Origin: Sphingomonas sp. AX6 | Lineage (GTDB): Bacteria; Pseudomonadota; Alphaproteobacteria; Sphingomonadales; Sphingomonadaceae | Direction of reading: 5' to 3' | Assembly (NCBI RefSeq): GCF_902506605.1 | Contig: NZ_LR733979.1 | Location: forward strand, 1,685,712-1,749,711 | DNA: 64,000 bases | Shown: positions 28,206 through 39,089 of the stretch, piece by piece | How positions within the stretch are numbered: the first letter of the stretch is position 1 | Layout: each line of letters opens with the position of its first letter | Translations under genes and position numbers: made by a program | Notes under the pieces: generated by a model | What the model saw: only the letters and a program-made list of their open reading frames with translations | What the model was told of the DNA's origin: nothing | Database searches by the model: none

Positions 28206-30083
28206 TCATAGGGCGAACCGGGCGATCAGCGCGTCCATGATCCGGTAATCTTCCGCGCTTGCCTGTGCCGGACCGAACCCGCCGCATTCGAGGCAGCGGA
28301 CCTGAACCGACGTGCCGCGCGTCAAGCGGCGCATGTCGCCCACCGCCTGGGCGAACGTCGCCCGGCGCGTTTCACCCATCTTCGCGAACAGGTCGGCGGC
28401 GGGTTCGGACGCGTCGTCCTCGCCACTCGACGCCATCGACGCGATGAACTGGGCGAACGCGCTCGGCTCCTTTTCGAGATAGACCGCGCGGACCGTTGCG
28501 GGGTCGAGGTTGGCGCGGCGCGCGGCCTCCGCCATCGCATCGTCGATGCCGCCCAGCCGGTCGACCAGCCCCAGCTGGCGCGCGGTGCCGCCGTCCCAGA
28601 CGCGACCCTGGCCGATCTGATCGACGCGTTCGCGGCTAAGCCCGCGGCTGTTCGCGACCAGCCCGACGAAGCGGCGATAGCCATTTTCGATATTGGCCTG
28701 GAGGATCGCATCGACCTCTGCATTGGTGCCGCCCAATATGTCGGGCTGGCCCGACAGCGGCGTCGTCTGGATGCCGTCGGTGGTGACCCCGATCTTGGCC
28801 AGCGTGCCCTCGAACGTCGGGATCAAACCGAAAATACCGATCGACCCAGTGATGGTGTTGGGTTCGGCAAAGATCACGTCGCCCGGTGCCGACACCCAAT
28901 AGCCACCCGATGCAGCAAGCCCGCCCATCGACACGACCACGGGCAGTCCGCGACGCTTGGCCTCCAGGATCGCCTGACGGATGCGCTCGGACGCAGTGAC
29001 CGATCCGCCGGGTGAATCGACGCGGACGACCAGCGCCTTCAACTCATGCTTGGCCATGCCCTCAAGCAGTGCGTTGGCGATGGTGTCGCCCGCGGCCACG
29101 CCCGGCCCCGCATTGCCGTCGACGATTTCGCCCGCGACCGTCAGCACGCCGATCTTGTCGCCGGTGGTCGGCAACGGATTGGCGGCGATGTAGCGGCTGA
29201 GCGCAATCTCCTTGAAACTGCCCGCTGGCTTGCGGCGCTCGACGCCCGCGATCTCCGCGACGCGCTTTCCGAACGCGACACGGTCGCCGATCCGGTCGAT
29301 CAGCCCGGCGTTCAGATTGGCCTGGGCAATGTTGCCCTGGGTCGCGGCGATCACCTGCGCAGGCTGGGTCAGATAGGGGCCGACCTGTGCCTTGGGCCGC
29401 GCGGCGGCGACATTGGTGCGCCAGGTTTCGAAGATCGAACCGTAGAGCGCCTGATTGGCTTCGCGTGCCTCGGGCGACTGGTCTTCGCGGGTGAAGGGCT
29501 CGACCGCCGCCTTGTAGGTGCCGACGCGGTAGACATGCGCGTTGACGCCGAGCCGGTCGATCAGCCCCTTGTAATAAAGCTGGCTGCCGCCCGGCCCGGC
29601 GATCAGCACGCCGCCGAACGGATTGGTCCAGATTTCGCTGGCATTGGCCGCCAGCGTATAGGCGCTGTCCGAATAGGCGGTGGCATAGGCCAGCACCGGC
29701 TTGTCGGCATCGCGCACCCGCTTGATCGCTTCGCCCACCACCGCGACATCGGCGGGGTAGCCGCCCATGAACCGGTCGAGATCGAGCACTACCGCTTTTA
29801 CGCGGGTATCGGTTGCAGCCTTGTCGAGCGCGCGAACGACGTCGCGGACACGGTATTGCTGGGGCACATCGCCGCCCGCGAGCGATGCGAACGGGTCGGC
29901 CTCGGCAGGCTGTTCGGACAGCGTGCCGTTGAGCGCGATAACCAGCGCGCCGTCCTTGATCGTGGTATTGGGACGCGCCGAAAGCGCCGCGAAGATCAGT
30001 CCGAAAAACAACAGCATGAAGATCAGGACCAACCCATCCTTGATCCCCACCAGCAATTTCCAAGCGCCTTTGACCAGCTTCAC
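28206..30083 (-). CDS. sppA: Signal peptide peptidase SppA, long (67K) type
   Basis: Membrane-bound S49 serine protease that degrades signal peptides after cleavage; 625 residues. One N-terminal membrane segment (LVLIFMLLFFGLIFAAL) is followed by tandem S49 domains. The Ser-Lys dyad is Lys191 in GTYKAAVEPF from the first domain and Ser392 in GLAASGGYW from the second, as in E. coli SppA67K. The start is GTG at 30083, with aaggag 6 nt upstream; an ATG 5 nt further upstream is out of frame. It is divergent from groES. Confidence 0.93.
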   Translation of the reverse strand: MKLVKGAWKLLVGIKDGLVLIFMLLFFGLIFAALSARPNTTIKDGALVIALNGTLSEQPAEADPFASLAGGDVPQQYRVRDVVRALDKAATDTRVKAVVLDLDRFMGGYPADVAVVGEAIKRVRDADKPVLAYATAYSDSAYTLAANASEIWTNPFGGVLIAGPGGSQLYYKGLIDRLGVNAHVYRVGTYKAAVEPFTREDQSPEAREANQALYGSIFETWRTNVAAARPKAQVGPYLTQPAQVIAATQGNIAQANLNAGLIDRIGDRVAFGKRVAEIAGVERRKPAGSFKEIALSRYIAANPLPTTGDKIGVLTVAGEIVDGNAGPGVAAGDTIANALLEGMAKHELKALVVRVDSPGGSVTASERIRQAILEAKRRGLPVVVSMGGLAASGGYWVSAPGDVIFAEPNTITGSIGIFGLIPTFEGTLAKIGVTTDGIQTTPLSGQPDILGGTNAEVDAILQANIENGYRRFVGLVANSRGLSRERVDQIGQGRVWDGGTARQLGLVDRLGGIDDAMAEAARRANLDPATVRAVYLEKEPSAFAQFIASMASSGEDDASEPAADLFAKMGETRRATFAQAVGDMRRLTRGTSVQVRCLECGGFGPAQASAEDYRIMDALIARFAL

Positions 30084-30219
30084 GTCATGCTCCTTCGTGT
30101 CGCGCGTCGTTTGCCCTCGACGTGCTTCATGAACGGGTTAGCCGATCTGTGTTATCGCGGCAATACAGTTGTGCGGCCTGTCCTCATCACGCCTTGTCGA
30201 AAAAGACTCGCTTACACCG

Positions 30220-30249
30220 CTTGACGGTGGTTGGCCTCCTCCACATATG
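30220..30249 (+). promoter_or_regulatory. Predicted groESL promoter
   Basis: ttgacg (30221-30226) and catatg (30244-30249) are 17 nt apart. Read as cttgac...ccacatat the same bases also fit the heat-shock sigma factor (RpoH) pattern of alphaproteobacteria. The CIRCE operator begins 8 nt downstream, so the transcript would start in or next to it. Confidence 0.6.
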
Positions 30250-30256
30250 CGCCCTG

Positions 30257-30283
30257 CTGGCACTCGCCTCGGGTGAGTGCCAA
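30257..30283 (+). promoter_or_regulatory. CIRCE element, HrcA operator of groESL
   Basis: ctggcactc-N9-gagtgccaa matches the CIRCE pattern ttagcactc-N9-gagtgctaa, with an exact 9-nt spacer and compensated changes in both arms (a/t replaced by g/c). It lies between the predicted promoter and the groES start. HrcA binding should repress groESL until heat shock. hrcA itself is not in the window. Confidence 0.9.
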
Positions 30284-30309
30284 GAGCATTCGACATCTGG
30301 GAGAGCATC

Positions 30310-30600
30310 ATGAACTTTCGTCCCTTGCACGACCGCGTACTGGTCCGCCGCGTAGAAGCCGAAGAAAAGACGGCTGGCGGGATCATCATCCCCGACACCG
30401 CCAAGGAAAAGCCGCAAGAAGGCGAAGTCGTCGCCGCAGGTGCCGGCGCCAAGAACGACAAGGGCGAAGTGTCGCCTTTGGACGTCAAGGCGGGCGACAA
30501 GATCCTGTTCGGCAAATGGTCGGGCACCGAGGTCAAGGTCAACGGCGAAGACCTGTTGATCATGAAGGAATCGGACATCCTCGGCATCGTCGAGGCGTAA
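30310..30600 (+). CDS. groS: Co-chaperonin GroES
   Basis: Heptameric lid of the GroEL chaperonin; 96 residues. [20 protein letters not shown] and the mobile-loop region [16 protein letters not shown] are diagnostic. ATG 30310 is chosen with ggagag just upstream; the earlier in-frame Met at 30277 lies inside the CIRCE element. groEL follows after 115 nt, an unusually long gap that is filled by two palindromic repeats. Confidence 0.97.
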   Translation: MNFRPLHDRVLVRRVEAEEKTAGGIIIPDTAKEKPQEGEVVAAGAGAKNDKGEVSPLDVKAGDKILFGKWSGTEVKVNGEDLLIMKESDILGIVEA

Positions 30601-30614
30601 ATCCCATTACCGTC

Positions 30615-30689
30615 ACCCCAGCGAAAGCTGGGGTATCAAGCCAATCGAGCGGCACGCCTGCCGCACCATATCCCGGCCTTCGCCGGGAT
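30615..30689. repeat. Two REP-like palindromes between groES and groEL
   Basis: accccagc-gaaa-gctggggt (30615-30634) and atcccggc-cttc-gccgggat (30670-30689) are perfect 8-bp-arm hairpins, with outer gtca and tgac flanks. They are variants of the palindromes that bracket both GIY-YIG genes. In the groESL mRNA they could act as stabilisers or partial terminators and so set the GroES:GroEL ratio; that is inference. Confidence 0.75.
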
Positions 30690-30691
30690 GA

Positions 30692-32359
<1,668 letters not shown>

Positions 32360-32496
32360 TCGGCACGCAGTCGGCGACGACCGACTGCACCAGTGCCGGT
32401 TCGGACGGCGGACGGTCGGGAAACCGACCGATCCGACCGACGGCGGCGGCTTTGCCGTCGCCGATCCAGACCGATCAGGTTACCCAAAAAAGATCA

Positions 32497-32526
32497 GGGC
32501 CGGTGGGACACCCCACCGGCCCTTTT
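32497..32526 (+). terminator. Rho-independent terminator of groESL
   Basis: gggccggtggg (32497-32507) pairs with cccaccggccc (32512-32522) around a 4-nt loop and is followed directly by tttt. It is the most classical intrinsic terminator in the window. The 137 nt between it and the groEL stop hold several further GC hairpins. Confidence 0.85.
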
Positions 32527-32625
32527 CTTATGCGCAGTCGATCCACACCGTAATGCCATGAGCCGAAACGCCTTTACGACGGGGCGAAGGACGTTACGTT
32601 CACACACAATCGATCGAGACAAAGG

Positions 32626-35091
32626 ATGAGGCCGTTGCGTAATTTCCGTCAATCCCCTGTGCGTTTCATGTTGCATTGCTCCACCGTGATCGGCCTTGCC
32701 GCGCTTCCCGCGATCGCGTCCGCCCAGAATGTGACGATCGTCCAGCCGGGCGCCCCGGGCGAAGCGCCGCGCGCGCTGACCCCGCAACAGGCCTCGCAGA
32801 TCGCCGACACGCGCTATGCGGCGGCCGACGTCCAGTTCATGCAGGACATGATCGTCCACCACGGCCAGGCGGTCGAGATGGTCGCGCTGATCGACGGGCG
32901 AACCAACACCAAGGCGATCCGTGACATCGGCGGGCGCATCACGGCATCGCAGGCCGACGAAATGAAGTTCATGCGCGGGTGGCTGACCGAACGTCGCCAG
33001 CCGGTCGCCAATCCGCATGCCGGGCATCAGGGCATGGACCATGGTGGCATGGGCGGTCACATGGGCATGGCCGGCATGGCGACGCCCGAACAGATGAAGG
33101 CACTGGCCGCTGCCAAGGGTGCGGCGTTCGACCGGATGTTCCTGGAACTGATGATAGCGCATCACGAAGGTGCTGTGACCATGGTCGATCAATTGCTGGC
33201 CCAGCCCGGCTCCGCCTATGACCCCGTCCTCTACGAATTCACCAGCGAAGTGACCAACGAGCAACAGGGCGAGATCAAGCGGATGAGCGCCCTGCTCGCC
33301 ACGCAATCGACCGATCCGCGCTCGACGCTCAAGGCCGGGTTGCGCGATGCGGGGGTGGCGATCAGCAACATGCGGCTGATTGCGGCGATGCCAAAGCCGA
33401 CCGGCTTTTTCGATCCCGCCAATCCGGGCAGCCTTCCCCTCGAATTGCCTGCCGACGAAAAAGCCGCCGCAGCACCACAGGACGGCGAAAGCACCACGCG
33501 CTTTGCCGAGCGTTCGCCGCTGCTCAGCTTTGCCCAGACCGATATGGCCTTTTCGGGCGATCTGCTCGCGACCGGCAATTATCACGGGTTCAACCTGTAC
33601 CGCGTCGATCCGGCGGGCGGCGCGCCGACCCTGGTCAGTTCGGTCGTGTGTCCCGGTGGTCAGGGTGACGTGTCGATCGTCGGCGACCTGCTCATCATGT
33701 CGGTCGAACAGACCCGCGCGCGGGTCGATTGCGGGCGTCAGGGCGTGAGCGAGGATGTCAGCGCCGAGCGGTTCCGCGGCATCCGCATCTTCAACATTTC
33801 CAACCCCGCGCAACCGCGTCAGGTCGGCGCGGTACAGACCTGTCGCGGATCGCATACCCATTCGGTGGTGTCGGGCGACGGGCGCACCGGCAGCGTCATC
33901 GTCTATAATTCGGGCACGGCAGGTATTCGCGACGCGCGCGAACTCGAAGGATGCGTGGGGGCGATCGCAGGCGATAATCGCACCGCACTGTTCCGCATCG
34001 ATGTCATCGAAATCCCCACCGCCGATCCGTCCAAATCGCGGATCATCGACCGCCCGACGGTGTTCGCCGACGAGAGCACGGGCAATATTTCGGGGCTGTG
34101 GCAGGGCGGCGACCATGGGCGCGGGACGCAGGACACCAACCGCACCGACCATTGCCATGACATCACCGTGTTCCCAACCGCAAAGATCGCGGCGGGCGCG
34201 TGTTCAGGCAACGGCGTGATCTTCGACATCAGCAACCCGCGCAAGCCGCAGCGGATCGACGCGGTGGTCGATCCGACCTTTGCCTATTGGCATTCGGCAA
34301 CGTTCAACAATGACGGCACCAAAGTCCTGTTCACCGACGAATGGGGCGGTGGCGGTCGTCCGCGTTGCCGGACGCAGGATCCGCGTAACTGGGGTGCCAA
34401 TGCGGTCTATGATATCGTCGACAAGAAGCTGAAATTCCGCAGTCATTACAAGCTGCCTGCCGCTCAGACCGACCTGGAAAACTGTGTCGCCCACAATGGA
34501 TCGATCGTGCCGGTGCCGGGGCGCGATATCTTCGTCCAGGCCTGGTATCAGGGGGGCATGTCGGTGATCGATTTCACCGACAGCGCCAATCCGGTCGAAA
34601 TCGCCTATTTCGATCGCGGGCCGGTCGATCCGCGAACGATGGTGATGGGCGGTTACTGGTCGGCCTATTATTATAACGGGCGCATTTATGGGACCGAGAT
34701 TGCGCGCGGGCTCGACGTCCTGGCGCTAGCGCCGAGCGCACACTTGAGCGAAGCCGAAATCGCCGCCGCCGCACTCGCCGATCAAGGTCAAAGGTTTAAC
34801 CCGCAACAGCAGTTCCCGGTCAGTTGGCCCGCGCACCCGACGATCGCGCGCGCCTATGTCGACCAGTTGCGGCGGAGCAATACGCTGACCCCCGCGGTCG
34901 CGACCGAACTGACGCAGGCGCTGAGCCAAGCGGCGGGACCGATCGAAGCGAATGCCAAGGATACGGCGCTTGCCGGGCGATTGCAGGCGTTGTCCAGGAA
35001 CCTCGGCAATGCTCGCGTGGATGCAGTGGCGAGCAAGCGCAGGACCGCGCTTCAGGAAAGCTTGAAGGCGATCGCGCAGCGGCTGCGGTAA
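32626..35091 (+). CDS. Exported DUF305-LVIVD beta-propeller fusion protein
   Basis: 821 residues. A signal peptide (hydrophobic VIGLAALPAIASA, cleavage near residue 33) exports it. Two DUF305 helical repeats follow, FMQDMIVHHGQAVEM (71-85) and FLELMIAHHEGAVTM (172-186), either side of a His/Met/Gly-rich loop (131-151) that looks like a copper-binding segment. Residues about 290-730 contain blades with GIRIFNIS, GVIFDIS and GMSVIDFT, typical of LVIVD-repeat propellers. The C-terminus is helical. DUF305 proteins are tied to metal handling. Either Met1 or Met15 could start the protein; Met1 is assumed here. Confidence 0.8.
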   Translation: MRPLRNFRQSPVRFMLHCSTVIGLAALPAIASAQNVTIVQPGAPGEAPRALTPQQASQIADTRYAAADVQFMQDMIVHHGQAVEMVALIDGRTNTKAIRDIGGRITASQADEMKFMRGWLTERRQPVANPHAGHQGMDHGGMGGHMGMAGMATPEQMKALAAAKGAAFDRMFLELMIAHHEGAVTMVDQLLAQPGSAYDPVLYEFTSEVTNEQQGEIKRMSALLATQSTDPRSTLKAGLRDAGVAISNMRLIAAMPKPTGFFDPANPGSLPLELPADEKAAAAPQDGESTTRFAERSPLLSFAQTDMAFSGDLLATGNYHGFNLYRVDPAGGAPTLVSSVVCPGGQGDVSIVGDLLIMSVEQTRARVDCGRQGVSEDVSAERFRGIRIFNISNPAQPRQVGAVQTCRGSHTHSVVSGDGRTGSVIVYNSGTAGIRDARELEGCVGAIAGDNRTALFRIDVIEIPTADPSKSRIIDRPTVFADESTGNISGLWQGGDHGRGTQDTNRTDHCHDITVFPTAKIAAGACSGNGVIFDISNPRKPQRIDAVVDPTFAYWHSATFNNDGTKVLFTDEWGGGGRPRCRTQDPRNWGANAVYDIVDKKLKFRSHYKLPAAQTDLENCVAHNGSIVPVPGRDIFVQAWYQGGMSVIDFTDSANPVEIAYFDRGPVDPRTMVMGGYWSAYYYNGRIYGTEIARGLDVLALAPSAHLSEAEIAAAALADQGQRFNPQQQFPVSWPAHPTIARAYVDQLRRSNTLTPAVATELTQALSQAAGPIEANAKDTALAGRLQALSRNLGNARVDAVASKRRTALQESLKAIAQRLR

Positions 35092-35107
35092 ACGCCCTGT
35101 CCTCTCA

Positions 35108-35190
35108 CCGCTCATGTTGAGCTTGTCGAAACATTATCCTTTTCTTCCGAAGGAAGAAGGACAGTGCTTCGACAAGCTCAGCACGAACGG
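35108..35190. repeat. Inverted repeat carrying the ttcgacaagctcag unit
   Basis: Arms at 35108-35130 (ending gagcttgtcgaa) and 35168-35190 (beginning ttcgacaagctcag) pair imperfectly. The unit recurs in the repeat between sucB and lpd (24781-24794). It lies between convergent genes. Confidence 0.7.
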
Positions 35191-35198
35191 GCTTAGGG

Positions 35199-37487
35199 TT
35201 AAGGCACGATCCGCACCGGCACCGACTTCCCCGCCGGCACATGGCTTTCCTCGGCATGATGCTCGACCGGCATCAGCACGTTCGCTTCCGGATAATAGGC
35301 ACCCAGGCAGCCGCGCGGAATGTTGTAGGGGGTGACGATCAGCCCCTCGCGCCGCCGTCGCCGATTGTCGTCGGCATCGCTTTCGAGCGCGACGCGCTGG
35401 CCTTGGCTCAGCCCCGCCGTTTCCATGTCCGCGCGGTTGATGAACAGGACGTCGCGCGTGCCCTTCACGCCGCGAAACCGGTCGTGATAGCCATAGATGG
35501 TGGTGTTGAACTGGTCGTTTGAGCGCAGCGTCATCAACCGATATCGCCCGTCGCGATCGTCGAACCCGGTCGTCGACAGGGTTTTGGGCACCAGAAACTC
35601 CGCCTTGCCGCTAGGCGTCTGCCAGATGCGTTCCGATGCCTTGTTGCCCTTCCAAAATCCACCGGGGGTGAACAGCCGCTTGTTGAAATCACCGAAGAAG
35701 TGCGGATAGGTCGCCTCGATCGCATCGCGGACCCGGCCATAATCGGCGACCCATTCGTCCCAGGGGACACGCGGGTTGGGCGGCGTAATGCGCTTGGCGA
35801 TTTCCGCGATGATCGCGGGCTCGGATTTGAGGAACGGGCTGGCGGGCGTCGCCTTCCCCCGCGATCCGTGAATACAACTCGACGAGTCCTCGACCGAGAC
35901 GGCTTGCGGTCCCGTCGCCTGCACGTCGCGCTCGATCCGACCAAGACAGGGCAGCAGGTAGGTGACCTTGCCTGCGAACAGGTGATTGCGGTTCAGCTTG
36001 GTCGCGATCTGCACCGACAGTTCGAGCCGCGGCCAAGCCTCTTCCATCGCCTCGGTCTCCGGCACCGCGCGCAGGAAATTGCCGCCCAGTGCGACGACTG
36101 CCTTCACTTGCCCATCGATGACGCCGCGGCAGGTCTCGACCGTATCCAGCCCCTTTTCGGTCGGCGGATCGAAACCATAGAGTTCGCGCAGCTTGTCGAC
36201 GGGCGCGAGTTCGGTCTTTTCGGTGATCCCCACCGTTCGCTGGCCCTGGACATTGGAATGCCCGCGCACCGGGCACAGCCCCGCGCCGGGCTTGCCGATA
36301 TTGCCGCGCAGCAACAGCAGGTTGACGATCATGCGGACATTGTCGACGCCCTTCACATGCTGGGTCAGGCCCATGCCGTAAATCGCCATCACCGCGTTGG
36401 ATTTGACATAGACTCGCGCCGCCGCCTCAAGATCGCGGCGCTTCAGGCCGGATTCACGTTCGATCGCGTCCCAGTCGGTGCCGCGCACTGCCGCCAGAAA
36501 AGCGTCGGCGTCGTGGCAATGCTGATCGAGGAAGTCGTGATCGAGGGCGACGACTGCACCATCCGCCAGCGCTGCATCGTCCCATTCGACCAGCCATTTG
36601 GCGATGCCCATCATCGCAGCGATGTCGCCACCCGCCTTCACCTGATGATATTGGGTGGCGATGCGCGTTTCGCCGCCGGTTGCCATTTCGACCGGGTTCT
36701 GGGGATTGGTGAACCGCTCCAGCCCGCGTTCGCGCAGCGGGTTGAACACCACGATCTCGGCCCCGCGCTTGCGACATTTCTTGAGGTCGTGGAGCATCCG
36801 CGGCGCGTTCGACCCTGGATTCTGGCCAAAGAAGAAGATCGCGTCGGTATGGTCGAAATCGCTAAGGCGCGTTGTGCCGACGGGCACCCCGATCGCCGCC
36901 TTCAGCCCGACCGAGGTCGATTCATGGCACATGTTCGAACTGTCGGGCAGGTTCTGGTTGCCGTACATCCGCGCCATCAATGCCCACATGTACGAGGATT
37001 CGAGGCTCGCGCGCCCTGAGGCATAGAACACCGCGGCCTTGGGCTCGATTGCGTTCAGCGATGCGCCAATCTCGTCGAATGCCACATCCCAATCCACCGC
37101 CTCATATTTATCCGTCGCGGGGTCGTAGCGCATCGGGTGCGTCAGTCGACCATGTTCCTCCAGCCGGTAATCGGTCCACCCGCGCAATTCGGTGAGCGTG
37201 TGGGTCGCGAAGAATTCAGGCGTCGTTCGGTGCGCGGTCAGTTCCCAAGCGGTCGCCTTTGCGCCCTCTTCGCAGAATTCGACCGGGTGGTGGTCGGCGG
37301 GCTTGGGCCAGGCGCAACTGACGCAGGCAAAGCCGTCGGGCTTGTTCTGGCGGGTGAGTTCGCGAAGCCCCTCCGGTCCGATCTTTTCACGCGGCAGGAT
37401 GTCGGCAAGCGATTTGACCGACCCCCAGCCACCGGCAGGGCCGGGATAGGGCGTAACCTCTGGCCGGTCGTCATGCTGTTTCGCCAT
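35199..37487 (-). CDS. FdhF/YdeP family molybdopterin oxidoreductase
   Basis: 762 residues of the bis-MGD oxidoreductase superfamily. FACVSCAW with a later Cys (C57, C60, C74 counted from the upstream Met) replaces the full four-cysteine [4Fe-4S] motif of formate dehydrogenases, as is usual in YdeP-type proteins. NMCHESTSVGLKAAIG supplies the probable Mo-ligand Cys. GQNPGSNAPRML and the C-terminal QFNTTIYGYHDR fit the family. Substrate is unknown; some relatives are linked to acid tolerance. ATG 37487 is preferred over 37493 because gagagg is then at better spacing. The divergent neighbours fdhD and mobA serve its cofactor. Confidence 0.9.
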   Translation of the reverse strand: MAKQHDDRPEVTPYPGPAGGWGSVKSLADILPREKIGPEGLRELTRQNKPDGFACVSCAWPKPADHHPVEFCEEGAKATAWELTAHRTTPEFFATHTLTELRGWTDYRLEEHGRLTHPMRYDPATDKYEAVDWDVAFDEIGASLNAIEPKAAVFYASGRASLESSYMWALMARMYGNQNLPDSSNMCHESTSVGLKAAIGVPVGTTRLSDFDHTDAIFFFGQNPGSNAPRMLHDLKKCRKRGAEIVVFNPLRERGLERFTNPQNPVEMATGGETRIATQYHQVKAGGDIAAMMGIAKWLVEWDDAALADGAVVALDHDFLDQHCHDADAFLAAVRGTDWDAIERESGLKRRDLEAAARVYVKSNAVMAIYGMGLTQHVKGVDNVRMIVNLLLLRGNIGKPGAGLCPVRGHSNVQGQRTVGITEKTELAPVDKLRELYGFDPPTEKGLDTVETCRGVIDGQVKAVVALGGNFLRAVPETEAMEEAWPRLELSVQIATKLNRNHLFAGKVTYLLPCLGRIERDVQATGPQAVSVEDSSSCIHGSRGKATPASPFLKSEPAIIAEIAKRITPPNPRVPWDEWVADYGRVRDAIEATYPHFFGDFNKRLFTPGGFWKGNKASERIWQTPSGKAEFLVPKTLSTTGFDDRDGRYRLMTLRSNDQFNTTIYGYHDRFRGVKGTRDVLFINRADMETAGLSQGQRVALESDADDNRRRRREGLIVTPYNIPRGCLGAYYPEANVLMPVEHHAEESHVPAGKSVPVRIVP

Positions 37488-37617
37488 GGTCATCGCCTCT
37501 CAACCGGGATCGCATGCCATCATGCGCGTGTCGAACCAACGGGTCGATCCCCGATTGGTTCAGCCGCAAGCACACCCGTTTGCCCGGAGCACCACCGCCG
37601 CGCTATGTCCGACCGCG

Positions 37618-38409
37618 ATGGACTCCCCTGCCCCCAGCATCGCTATCGCGTTCCGGTCGATTTCGCCCGATGGGAGCGCGCGCGTAGTCGAGCGCGGCGT
37701 CGCGGTCGAACGACCGTTGGCGATCGAGTTCAACGGCATCGGCTATGCGGTGATGATGGCGACCCCTGCTGACCTTCAGGATTTCGCGACCGGGTTCGCG
37801 CTCAGCGAACGATTGATCGAAGCCACAGGCGACCTCGTCGATTTCGAATCCATCGCCACGCCCCATGGCGATTTGCTCCGCGTGACGCTTTCCGCGCCGT
37901 GCGTGCCACTGATGCATCAGCGCGTTCGGCATCGTGTTTCGGAATCCTCGTGCGGCATGTGCGGCATCGAGAATCTCGATCAAGCGCTGCGCCCGCTGCC
38001 GCAAGTGCCGCGTGCAGGCGCATTGGAACCCGACGCGGTCTTTCGCGCGCTGGGCGCACTCCGCGATCACCAGCCGCTCAACCGCGCAACCGGTGCGGTT
38101 CACGCCGCGGCGCTGTGCGACGTCGATGGCGGCATCCGGCTGGTGCGCGAAGATGTCGGGCGGCACAATGCGTTCGACAAGCTGATCGGAGCGATGGCGC
38201 GCGCCGGGCTCGGCTGGGATGGCGGGTTTGCATTGCTCAGTTCGCGCTGCTCCTACGAACTGGTCGAAAAGGCGGCCTTGGCGGGCTGTTCGCGGCTGGT
38301 GACGATCTCGGCACCCACCGATCTAGCGCTGGCGCGGGCGGCAGACGCGGGAATCGACCTGATCGTCCTTGCGCGCAGCGACGCGGTGCTGGCCGCGATA
38401 ACCGAATGA
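37618..38409 (+). CDS. fdhD: Formate dehydrogenase sulfur carrier protein FdhD
   Basis: 263 residues from ATG 37618. FdhD passes sulfur from a cysteine desulfurase to the molybdenum cofactor of FdhF-type enzymes. SSCGMCGIENL holds the Cys112-x2-Cys115 pair of the mobile loop. GRHNAFDKLIG and SSRCSYELVEKAA are other hallmarks. The frame is open upstream to 37486, but that part looks non-coding. It is divergent from the oxidoreductase it presumably serves, and its stop overlaps the mobA ATG. Confidence 0.92.
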   Translation: MDSPAPSIAIAFRSISPDGSARVVERGVAVERPLAIEFNGIGYAVMMATPADLQDFATGFALSERLIEATGDLVDFESIATPHGDLLRVTLSAPCVPLMHQRVRHRVSESSCGMCGIENLDQALRPLPQVPRAGALEPDAVFRALGALRDHQPLNRATGAVHAAALCDVDGGIRLVREDVGRHNAFDKLIGAMARAGLGWDGGFALLSSRCSYELVEKAALAGCSRLVTISAPTDLALARAADAGIDLIVLARSDAVLAAITE

Positions 38410-38939
38410 GCCTGGTCGGCGTGGTATTGGCGGGCGGCGCGGCACGTCGGTTCGGCAGCGACAAGGCATTGGCCATATGGCGCGGCCGGACGCTGATCGA
38501 CCATAGCGCCACCGCGCTGCGCCCCTTCGTCGATCGCATCGTCGTGGCGGGGCGCGACGGCGGACCGCTGGGGATGGAGGGGGTTGCCGATTGGCCGCGC
38601 ACCGGGTTGGGACCGCTTGGCGGGTTGTGCGGTGCGCTGCGTCTGGCAGTCGCAGAAGGACATCGCGGGGTACTGAGCATCCCCTGCGACATGCCATTGG
38701 TCCCCGAAGAGGTGATTGCCGAACTCGCGGCGGGGCATGGCGCGTTCTATCTCGATCAGGCGCCGGTGCTGGGGTTCTGGCCAGCTGCTTTGGCGGATGC
38801 ACTGACGACATTTCTGGAGCAATCGGACGATCGATCGATCGTCGCATGGGCGCGTAGTGTGGGTGCGCGGTTGCTGCGTGGGGTCAGTGCCATTCCCAAC
38901 ATCAACCGTCCGGGCGACCTCGACGCGCTGGATCGCTAG
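38406..38939 (+). CDS. mobA: Molybdenum cofactor guanylyltransferase
   Basis: 177 residues. The nucleotidyltransferase motif VVLAGGAARRFGSDKAL is at the N-terminus (LAGGxxxRxGxxK), with DMPLVPEEV in the middle. MobA attaches GMP to molybdopterin to make MGD, the cofactor of FdhF-type enzymes. The length is slightly short but typical for alphaproteobacteria. The start at 38406 overlaps the fdhD stop by 4 nt (ATGA), giving a coupled cofactor operon. Confidence 0.9.
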   Translation: MSLVGVVLAGGAARRFGSDKALAIWRGRTLIDHSATALRPFVDRIVVAGRDGGPLGMEGVADWPRTGLGPLGGLCGALRLAVAEGHRGVLSIPCDMPLVPEEVIAELAAGHGAFYLDQAPVLGFWPAALADALTTFLEQSDDRSIVAWARSVGARLLRGVSAIPNINRPGDLDALDR

Positions 38940-38959
38940 CGACGGCGGTGGCGCAAGGG

Positions 38960-39085
38960 TCAGGCGAGAATGGCCAGCCCTTGCGCGTGGGTGCCGAGGA
39001 TCAGCAGGATCGTGGTCGAAAAGGATCCGATACCGATCAGGACAGGGCGAAGCGCGGTGCGCGCCGCCGGGTTACGGAGCTTCAC
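38960..39085 (-). CDS. Tiny membrane protein, second of a pair
   Basis: 41 residues with a basic N-terminus (VKLRNPAARTALRP) and one hydrophobic helix (VLIGIGSFSTTILLILG), so a single-span membrane peptide with the N-terminus inside. The start is GTG at 39085, 4 nt after the stop of the 36-residue partner, and relies on translational coupling because no ribosome-binding site is seen. It has the same layout as its partner (basic head, one span, short tail), suggesting an ancient duplication. Function unknown. Confidence 0.55.
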   Translation of the reverse strand: MKLRNPAARTALRPVLIGIGSFSTTILLILGTHAQGLAILA

Positions 39086-39089
39086 CGGG

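Noticed and set aside
37486..37617. N-terminal extension of fdhD
   Set aside because: The extra 44 codons lie in the divergent promoter region and do not resemble FdhD; the conserved part begins after 37618.
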